A DNA stretch of 64,000 nt from Usnea hakonensis (Eukaryota > Ascomycota > Lecanoromycetes > Lecanorales > Parmeliaceae), in contig BLJB01000036.1 in the NCBI GenBank assembly GCA_013423325.1, forward strand, positions 1 to 64,000, written 5' to 3'. The notes beneath the pieces were generated by a model. It was not told the DNA's origin. It was given only the letters and a program-made list of their open reading frames with translations, and made no database searches. Positions 56,222 to 64,000 of the stretch are shown one piece after another (position 1 is the first letter of the stretch; each line of letters opens with the position of its first letter). The position numbers and the translations under genes were made by a program.

Positions 56222-57299
56222 GTCGCTGTCAAGTGTGAGATGTTGCTCGGCGCAAAATGAAAGACGTGATGCTTGTTTACTGCTGGGGCGGAAGAAGGCC
56301 GCTAGCGCGACATGGAATTAGGGGTCATGCCCTAAGTCTCCATTTGGATCTGACGAATTTCGTGGAGTACCTTCGTACGCACGTACGGTAGAGAAAGATC
56401 TATTTCCTTCCCTATGTTGTACATATGGTAAGAATCCAGAGAATTTCCGATCATTATTTTCGATCTTGATTATTTCTTCACATGAAATACTCCGGGCGAC
56501 TGAGCTCCCGGAACTGCGAGATAAGAGTGAGTGGAGTTGGATTTTTGATCCTGCTCGAACAAACTTCGAAGATGCTTTTCTTCCCTGGGCTTGTTCATGG
56601 TCGTTTGCAGAATATGTTCCATCACTCGAGAACGTTAGTCCTGCAGAAAAAAGTCTGTCTCTGAACAGGCGAGTCATCTAAGAGAATTATAAACGCATTA
56701 AAGCTATAATTGTCGATTGACATAGCCTTTATTTTGCAAGTCTAGATGTCAAAGAAGGTCGTCTTTCCTTCCAAAACGTCGGTCGAAAACTGCCACCTTC
56801 CTCTTGGGAACCTAGTTCTTGAAGAGTGCACCCTCTTTTCTGCCTTTCTGGTTGATCTGAGTATGGGAAAAGATATACTTTGCTAAAAAACTTCCCAACG
56901 TGGTAGATGAAGATTCTCCGGCATTGAAGCAGCTTCTATCCGACGTGAATTATCGTACCAATGCTAGGCACGAGTGTGCTATAGACTTAGTTCAGAGCCC
57001 TTTGATATCTTGCACTTGACCTATCATACAGTTCATGCCGGACTTCTCTCTCCCTGGCTGGGTATCCTTAAGCCAAGGATTGGGCAGCATTGACCACGAT
57101 GGTTGAAGCATGTGTGATGGTGCGAAGCCTGGCAAAAGTCTGACATGCGCAAGAGAAAGCTACTATAAGGACTTACAAGTCTTCTCAAATTGGCCTGGCA
57201 TTACGAGCATGACGGATGCTCTACATTGCCAGAGCCGGACAACTTCAAGAACTAGGCACTCGCCGCATCCCAACCCTCCATGCCAAAAGTCCCCAAATC
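56222..57299. other. Intergenic region, no supported gene
   Basis: Frames on both strands near 56,318-56,680 overlap and lack recognisable domains. Nothing else is supported. Confidence 0.5.
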
Positions 57300-57915
57300 T
57301 CACCACATCCTACCTATCCCATCAACTCTGATCCGCCCTGGCCGAAGCTCCCACATGATAATAAAATGCAATTCCTGATACTCGAGATACTCCTGCACCG
57401 TGAACAAAGCAATGACCACCCGAGCCCAATACGTCCATGTCAACTGCGGTACCGGATTTGCTTGCGGGTACAGCACGAGACGCACATCATCGAGGATAGT
57501 GCCGTTACTGTACGAGTACGAATGTTCTTTAAGAAATGTGTTGGCTTGGCCCGCTACCTTGTGCGCTACACATGCATCTAATGCTTGCCGGAGACATGCT
57601 CGAGTCAGCGCCACGGGAAGCGTGTGGATGATGTTGTAGAATTGGATCGTGATGGGGGTGCCGCGGATTTGGAAGTTGAAATGATGGGTTGAAAGCCTGC
57701 GTTTGTGAGTACTGGGCTTACGCCAAGGCCAGAGAAAGATGGATATACTTTGAGGAGTTCAAGCTCTTTTCGTCAAATATTTTCGTGAGGTTAGGTTGCT
57801 GGGTGAGGACTTCCGGGGATACGAGTTCGAGAGGTGGGGAGGGAGGTGGAGCTGCAAACGCTACAGTCCCCAGGAGCACAGACGCTGTGAAACCTAGTAC
57901 TCTGAAGACCTTCAT
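57300..57915 (-). CDS. Secreted orphan protein, two exons
   Basis: Exon 1 (57915-57749) and exon 2 (57696-57300) give 187 aa; the 52-nt intron runs GTATAT...ACGCAG and restores S-S-K-L-S-T-H-H-F. A signal peptide, M-K-V-F-R-V-L-G-F-T-A-S-V-L-L-G-T-V-A-F-A, and a Pro-rich linker lead into F-Q-I-R-G-T-P-I-T-I-Q-F-Y-N. Next come R-A-C-L-R-Q-A-L-D-A-C, F-S/Y-rich strands (H-S-Y-S-Y-S-N-G-T) and L-T-W-T-Y-W-A-R-V-V-I-A-L. The layout, alternating helix and strand with a central Thr-Trp, occurs in uncharacterised secreted proteins of Pezizomycotina and resembles the protein at 62199-63260. A donor-like GTAGGA near the stop leaves open a further 3' exon. Confidence 0.6.
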
Positions 57916-59288
57916 CGCTATTGACGCTGATTCAAGGCTTGTGGTAGCAAGGAACGTCAAAGATAGCAATAATGAAAATGCACTTGTCATCGCCACTTAG
58001 GACCGGAAAATAGTGGTTCAAGCCTTTCAACTAAGTAATTACGCGGTCGTTGCGACGATTGCCGCTGCTGGTCACTTGGATAAAGTAGATGTAAAAGCGC
58101 GCGAGGCTTTCCGTCTACTACTTTAGCTTCTACAAAGCAGGCGGCTCTTCACTGCACATCATCACTTAACACGCAATACTACATCCCCCACCCCAGCATC
58201 CATCTCTCAACAACCAGACCCAAACAACGCCATCACCCTTTAATCCATCTTCCCTCCCGAACATCTAACCAACAATTATATTGTTATGTTGTGTTGCGAA
58301 GAAAGCGGTGATGGAGGCTGTGGGCAGATGAGCCGGGCTGGGCTGTAGCTGATTCGTCACGAAAGGGGTGACCGGTCTTGCAGGTTTTGATTTGAGGGTT
58401 TGGACGGGTAGCTCGCGCAGATAGGTTCGAAAAGTAGATTAGCTGATTCAGTGCTCTATCACTAAGCTTTAACAGAAATGGGTCGTGGGAGGTGAAGAGA
58501 GCATTACAGATTGAAAGAATACTCACGTTTTTGGGGAGGAGGGGGAGATTTTCTTGAGATGTTAGGGGGGGAGATTGGAGTTGGAGTGTGCTGTGACGTT
58601 TGTGTTTCTCGAATACTTATTTGGCTGGGTGGACGGATGGCGAGGGTATGGCTCTGGGAAGGAGGGGAAGGTCTTCTTGACTTTCTGGTTTATAGTCCTT
58701 CAGATGGGGAGGGCAATTGCGGTGCGTGAATGCGTAAAGAGAGCTCATTCGTCCCCACCCCTACCGCCCCTTCTGCTTAGAACGGAGAGTATAAATGAGA
58801 TTGAGATAAGATATATCCTCGGATGTCCACGCCGGGGGGAAGTATGTCTAACTTTCGTGTCCTTTTGACGGGTCGTGGACCCCTGACTCCAAATCTGTCC
58901 ACGGTGCCACCTCCATGACGTACGGATATAGTTTTGGTTAGTCTAATGACAACATAATAGGAAAGATACGATCTAAACATAGCAGCTAGATAGAATGAAA
59001 AGTGTTGTCTCTAGGAGCCCCAGATCCAACGAACGTCCCTCGTTATTGATAAGCCCACCTTGATGCACAAGTGAGCATGACTTGGCACCTCCACCACAAC
59101 CTACCTGAGCTAGCCGTAGACGCCGATGTTGGGACCCCCTTATGACGGCGAAAGACCCCCTCAGTAAGCGAACATGTTGGTATCACAAGAACGTTATTTC
59201 TTCCCCAAACCCTATCCGAAAAGTTGTCACCTCTTATTCATTCCGTAATAAGATCTGCTCATGGTAGTTGGCGCAACAATTTAGGGTT
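57916..59288. other. Intergenic region, no supported gene
   Basis: A G-rich segment occurs near 58,530-58,700. Plus- and minus-strand frames there overlap and are not convincing. Confidence 0.5.
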
Positions 59289-61481
59289 CTAGATATGAGG
59301 AATATCTTGTACCCAGGGTATTGCTGCGTAGACCCCTATCGGGACATGGCGCAAGCTGATGAATGACTCCACCACGATATAGATCCTCGAAAGGGCGTAG
59401 AAGATGAACAGGATAGCGAAGAGAACCCTAGCGATCCAAGAGAAGTCCGTAAGCAAGACGTTTGTTTGCGTGATGTACAAAAAAACAAGGATCGCGCTAA
59501 GGGGGATCGTTCCCATGATATCAATACATGCGATCTTCCATAGCAAATGTTCTGTCTGCGATGCGAAATGAAAATTCCATGTCGTGAGATGAATGCCTCC
59601 GTATATAAGTGGTAGGGCGACGAGTAGTGTCAAAGGAACTTTGGTTTCGACAACGAACTCTATCGTGTGCAACCACCCGATGTTGCCGTCTACGACGAAT
59701 GATGAGTCTCCAGGTAGATCAGAGACATGGACTGAGAGCAAATCCCAAGGTAAATTTGCTCCGGAATCGGCAATATCAAGCTTGAGGTACAGTGAATTAG
59801 TATACTCAAGATCTTCAGATCGAGAAATAGCGACTTCGTGTCCCGGATTTCGCTGGTCGAATTTATCGAGCCATTCGGAAAGCTTGCTCCATCTCAGGAC
59901 ATCTTTGGCAGACAGATAAATGATCCGCTGTCCGTCAGACAACAGGTCACCAGGTCCAATGCCACAATTGAGCGCCTGACCAGGAACGAGCGCGACGACC
60001 TGGCCCTCTGATTGGTCGAAAGGCACAAGTACCTGGCTCTCATGTGTTTTTCTCAGCACCTTCACTTCGTATCTTGGACCACTGGGCTCAAGGCAAGAGT
60101 ATCGTCTCTCGTTAGAGGGCCTGTCTGGAAGTAGACTTTGGAGCGCTAATTTATTGTACCAAATCAAGTTGACAGCTTCAAATTCAATCGAAGAAGTCCC
60201 CGAAAGTTTCGAATATACTAACAACAAAGCTAAAAGATCCATAGCACCAGACACATCTTGCACCGCTGGCTCAGAAACATCCTGAGGTTTCTACTGGAAC
60301 ACAATGAGCTGACGCAGAATTTCTCGAGTAATTGAAGACTCACCTCCCACCACAAAGCATACATCAACAAAGCGCAAACCACGTGAACCATTGTATGTAC
60401 TTCAAGCAGCGCTAAAGGATACCCAGCTGCGGCTCTCGCAATGCATTGGATGAGGAACCACATCACTTGTATACATACTAATCCTTTTCCGAGCAGATTG
60501 GCTTTGCTTTTGTCTGATATCGTCTCGCCGGGGATGTCGGAAAAGATGCCTCTACGAGCAAATTGAATTATCGCATCTGGACTAAGTACGACTGGTCCAT
60601 TCACACTATCGCTGATTTTCGCAACATCGTGTGTAACGATACCGCCCATGACTACAAAGAACCCGTATTCCAACGAGAATTTCTGCGAACGCGATGTGAT
60701 CTATAGACGTTAATAATGGTCTTTAATTTTGGTGCCTTATACTTACGATGCCCTTTTCCAAATCGGGGTTCTTTGGAATGGAATGTCCATTGGCGTTGAA
60801 TTTGCTTGGTACGAAGAGTGAATTTCGGGCCGGTTCATGGGCGATCTCATCTCCTGCGTCATCGCTAGGAACTGGACGAAGTCCGTCGTCCTTGGTGGTC
60901 TCTTCGGATTCTGGTGCAGAAGACGTTGGTAATGGTGAAAGTGATATTTTACTCGGTCTTTGATCCTCTTGAGTCAGATGATTCTGTTCAACGACATTGG
61001 AATTATCGTCGCTGTGTGGGTCCGGTGTGTCTGGCGGTGCAAGCTTTGATTCCTTTTGCTCCGGATGATCAGGCGAGGCTTGCCGAGTAGCCCATAGCTC
61101 GTTCATCTCATTTTTGAACTTCCATGCTTGCCGAACTTGAGTAAGAGCGCAGTATAAGACAATCTCAGGGGCGAACAGAGCCAGCGCAACCCACTTCGAT
61201 TTTCGCCAAAGAAACTGCCACTTCCCTTCCTGCGGCGGCGGTACATTTAGGTGTATCGCAGTATAGACACATGCTGTAAGCGTGACAATACAACTCCAGA
61301 GAATGTCCGACGAGCCCCTCACTCCTGAATTTGAAACCCATGCTGGCGAGATTTGGGTTTTCAGGGTGGTACGGTTGCCGCCTGCTGCGGAAAGCAGAGG
61401 TTCGATTGGGGCTGTCGATATTGCCTGACTAGTGCGACTCACAGCAAGAATCTGGTAGAGGAGATATACCGATGAAATCAT
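59289..61481 (-). CDS. Fungal multi-pass membrane protein of unknown function, three exons
   Basis: Exons 61481-60747, 60700-60344 and 60290-59289 give 697 aa; introns of 46 nt (GTAAGT) and 53 nt (GTGAGT), both phase 0. The start ATG is at 61481. Diagnostic segments are W-S-C-I-V-T-L-T-A-C-V-Y-T-A-I-H-L-N-V-P-P-P, W-V-A-L-A-L-F-A-P-E-I-V-L-Y-C-A, H/Y-G-F-F-V-V-M-G-G, A-L-W-W-E-K-P-Q-D-V (created by splicing) and Y-G-G-I-H-L-T-T-W-N-F-H-F near the C-terminus. About eight to nine membrane helices are expected, with a charged loop of about 120 residues after the second group. This is a very large, uncharacterised family in Pezizomycotina, often found in accessory regions. No activity is known. 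Confidence 0.88.
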
Positions 61482-62198
61482 TGTGACCTGTCATTGCAAA
61501 GATGAAAGGAGAGAAGGGCGGAAATTGGAAATGTGCGAAGGATGAGGAAATGAATGAAAAGGAGCGGACGCTCATCGGCGGCGAAGGTCAGCTTGAGACC
61601 ATGAGGCTGAGTGTACAGCCACATCAATGCACTCTGCTTATTAGTAATGTGTTAATTAAAGTGTGTAACTGCGAGCGCCTACTTAGTTGATCGATTTGAC
61701 TGGTTACCGAGAATATCTAGGCCCACACACATCAAAAACCCAAGTATAAGTGATTGCGCTGGATTATTGGTTTTACTAGCCCACAGATACATAGTACTCT
61801 GGGTGTCCATCTTGGCCTTCTCTTGTGGTGTATCTGTTTCATAGGGTCGTCGTATGAGAGGTATTGGTGGGGTGGCGAGCCCACGGTACATAAGGCGCAA
61901 TTAGCGATCTATACACAAATTTAGGTGGTGGGTGGATCAGGTGTGTGTGCCAAGGAATCGCGAAATAAGGGGCTCCAAGTACCTACTTTACCTGAGCGGA
62001 AAAATTGGTGGCGGTAACCGCATTCGGGAGGATCGGAGCTGGGGGCACATGCGTAAAGTAGACCCTCTAATATTGAGAAGCATACGAAGCCTCATTGCAG
62101 CATTCGAGCTGCTTCATAGATCTTTTTCTCATCTACAAAAGTTCGACCCCTGGACAATTTGTATCTGTCCCTGCATGAACAAATCACGACTTCAACAT
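61482..62198. other. Intergenic region, no supported gene
   Basis: No coding or RNA feature is supported. Confidence 0.5.
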
Positions 62199-63260
62199 CT
62201 ACTGCGCTATAGGACTATGATCCGCTGACTTGACAGACAATTCTGCCATAGCGGATCCTTTCCATTCCAATTGCAGCGTCAACTCTCCAAAGTTTTTCAA
62301 GTAGACCATAACGTCCGTGGTCATGATGACCAGCGCCCTTGTGACGAAGCGGTATTTCACCCTGAACGTGCTACTCTGGATCGCCACAACGCTAATTGTG
62401 CAGGCGCCGGATGGGCTGGTCACGGTAAGGGACTCAAAGAACGTGAGTCGATCGAATTGCGCGGCGATCGCTAGAGCATTGAGGGCCCCCATGAACACAT
62501 CCTTGCTATTGAGACGCGCGCCGGAGTAAGTATAAATTACTTCGAAGTTTGAATCGTCGGGATCAACAATACGGCCCGAAGGGTACGTCAAAACACGGCC
62601 CTGCAGAGATCCTTTTCCCAGAAGCAAACTCGTCGCGTTGGTTCCGCCCTGCTCCAGTGTCGCCGATGTTTTCTTCTCAATGTGCAAGGCGCCGATTTTT
62701 CGTTGGTGTTGTGAAAGCGTCGTGTGCACCTCACAGAAACGGGATAGAGCGGCGACATCCAACATCGTCGTGTAGAGACCAATGACGATGTGATTGGTCG
62801 CGAGGCGAATAGAGCCAAAAGACCCTTGCGCGCTATCAATGCCAATCTGGACGTTGTAACCCTCAGCCCAGTATGCCGTACTCTCAGCTAGAGGATCGTC
62901 CCATCCAAGCTGGGCGAAAGTATACATGACACCAATGGCGCATGAATACACGGCCACAGGGTTGAGAATCGCACTTGTATCGTAACTTATATCAACCTCG
63001 AAGTCGCGAGGGGGTTCTGGAGCACCTAGCGTCGAGATGCTGAAATGCTCTTTGATTAGCTCGAGGCACCCATGGAATGATATATTCGCTCTGACTAACT
63101 TTGCAGGAATCAGGAGGCTCAAATGTGCGCTCTTTGTAGCATTAGCCGCCAATGATGGATTCAGGACGGCGGATACAGAATAGGAACAGTAGAGAAGAGT
63201 CAGGTAGAGCGTTTGTTTCTTTCCTGCGCGCCAAGCCCAAGGTACAGACTTCCTGCCCAT
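62199..63260 (-). CDS. Secreted or membrane-anchored orphan protein (353 aa)
   Basis: A single exon from the ATG at 63260. The N-terminal K-K-Q-T-L-Y-L-T-L-L-Y-C-S-Y-S-V-S-A-V-L is a signal peptide or anchor, with two Lys before it. The rest is a mixture of strands and helices with few charged runs: F-E-V-D-I-S-Y-D, A-V-Y-S-C-A-I-G-V-M-Y-T-F-A, S-I-R-L-A-T-N-H-I-V-I-G-L-Y, R-F-C-E-V-H-T-T-L, then a repeat-like second half with F-E-V-I-Y-T-Y-S-G and V-V-A-I-Q-S-S-T-F-R-V-K-Y. One N-x-S/T site is near each end. No family with known function is recognised. Its layout resembles the shorter protein at 57300-57915, and both are lineage-type secreted proteins flanking the membrane protein gene. Confidence 0.65.
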   Translation of the reverse strand: MGRKSVPWAWRAGKKQTLYLTLLYCSYSVSAVLNPSLAANATKSAHLSLLIPAKLVRANISFHGCLELIKEHFSISTLGAPEPPRDFEVDISYDTSAILNPVAVYSCAIGVMYTFAQLGWDDPLAESTAYWAEGYNVQIGIDSAQGSFGSIRLATNHIVIGLYTTMLDVAALSRFCEVHTTLSQHQRKIGALHIEKKTSATLEQGGTNATSLLLGKGSLQGRVLTYPSGRIVDPDDSNFEVIYTYSGARLNSKDVFMGALNALAIAAQFDRLTFFESLTVTSPSGACTISVVAIQSSTFRVKYRFVTRALVIMTTDVMVYLKNFGELTLQLEWKGSAMAELSVKSADHSPIAQ

Positions 63261-63819
63261 GGCTTACGATGAGGCAGTTCAATTCCAACTCAATCATGGA
63301 TATATGTACGATCACAGCACAACAGTCGACCTCAAGGCGGGTGTCGCCACTTCGGTACCCTAGGCGATATGCGAAAATGTGTGAAGGGCTCAAAGGATCG
63401 GCATTACGATGCACTAACCACTTTTGATCAATTCCACGCAGTAATATGTCGTGTTCTTAACATTCGTAAATGAGAGGCTCCAACCGAAAGTCTTTAGTAC
63501 TTTGTTGGTCTGGATATTAGCATCTTAGTTCCTTCTGGAGACAATAATATTAATCTTCAGTCTCTCTTCACCAAATCGTCAAGGGTCACGTGCATGGTTT
63601 GAGATGGCATAGTCGCACGAGTATTCAGTGTGTACGTTGAAGATTTTTTCGCCTAACCAAAGCGGAACGAAGCAAAAGGGCGATATAATCCATCTGTAGG
63701 AGAACAGTAACAAGCAGAAGAATCGACCCGAGAAACTGCTAAACAGTAGCACATGATCTTACGGCCTTGCATCCGATCTTCTCAACAACCAAAGCGCGGC
63801 ACTGAGCAAGTCCATCAAA
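63261..63819. other. Intergenic region, no supported gene
   Basis: This is the promoter side of the 62199-63260 gene and the 3' flank of the P450. No feature is supported. Confidence 0.5.
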
Positions 63820-64000
63820 TCATTCTGACATCAACGGCGTGACCTTCAACTTAACACCATACTTAGGTTTATGCACGATCCTCCACATATTCCACTTCTC
63901 GGGATCATCTACCGTCTCCTCGATCTCGAAACGATACATGCTCAACAAGCAGCAGCGCAGCGTCTTCATCTCCGTCTCCGCGAACTTTCTCCCGATGCAG
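63820..64000 (-). CDS. Cytochrome P450, C-terminal fragment at window edge
   Basis: Reading the minus strand from the right edge gives C-I-G-R-K-F-A-E-T-E-M-K-T-L, the haem-thiolate Cys region of cytochrome P450 (usual F-G-x-G-x-R-x-C-I-G-R-x-F-A) and its following L helix. After it comes L-S-M-Y-R-F-E-I-E-E-T, a W-N-M-W-R-I-V-H-K-P-K-Y-G-V pattern, and V-T-P-L before the stop at 63820. This is the normal P450 end, so the rest of the gene lies to the right of the window. The enzyme is a haem monooxygenase, probably ER-anchored; the substrate class cannot be told from 60 residues. Confidence 0.85.
   Translation of the reverse strand, partial: CIGRKFAETEMKTLRCCLLSMYRFEIEETVDDPEKWNMWRIVHKPKYGVKLKVTPLMSE

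Overview
The window is nuclear DNA of a filamentous ascomycete (Pezizomycotina). The evidence is: short introns of about 43-75 nt with GT(A/T)nGN donors, CTRAY-like branch points and YAG acceptors; fungal-specific families (HET domain, fungal rhodopsin-like domain, DUF2293, CFEM-era small secreted proteins, fungal membrane families); and an AT-rich block with the signature of repeat-induced point mutation (RIP). The orotidine decarboxylase has one intron and a long low-complexity insertion, as in PYR4-type proteins of Sordariomycetes/Leotiomycetes and unlike the short pyrG of Eurotiomycetes. No closer placement is claimed. There is no sign of bacterial genes, rRNA or CRISPR.

Layout. 1-3,360: RIP-ruined transposon sequence, including a minus-strand Tc1/mariner-type transposase relic. 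3.4-8.1 kb: poor in genes, with one secreted SnoaL-like protein. 8.15-11.65 kb: a DUF2293 protein and orotidine-5'-phosphate decarboxylase (URA3/pyr4), both plus strand. 12-25.5 kb: an accessory block, almost entirely minus strand, with decayed genes, a minisatellite, a gag-like scrap, a divergent pair of paralogous genes of unknown family (17.4-19.0 and 21.1-22.7 kb), tandem tRNA-like structured elements between them, and a small secreted cysteine-containing protein whose 3' part is duplicated. 26.7-31 kb: fatty-acid 2-hydroxylase (SCS7), a rhodopsin-like membrane protein and a GPI-type wall protein. 32.5-34.7 kb: a HET-domain gene broken by two single-base frameshifts. 36.5-42.3 kb: a large fungal membrane protein and a protein with an internal Zn2Cys6-like cluster. 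43.7-51 kb: an unknown gene, its truncated pseudogene copy 6.4 kb away, decayed coding sequence, a Thr-rich secreted protein and an intron-containing tRNA-Leu. 51.8-64 kb: an MFS anion:cation symporter-type permease, ADP-ribose-1''-phosphatase (POA1), kinetochore MIS12/MTW1, two secreted orphan proteins, a fungal multi-pass membrane protein and the C-terminus of a cytochrome P450 running off the right edge.

The housekeeping genes (URA3, SCS7, POA1, MIS12) are separated by lineage-specific, secreted or decaying genes. There are no operons or an evident metabolic cluster. Exon-intron models below were built by hand from splice motifs and frame continuity. Coordinates of genes on the minus strand run from stop (low) to start (high).
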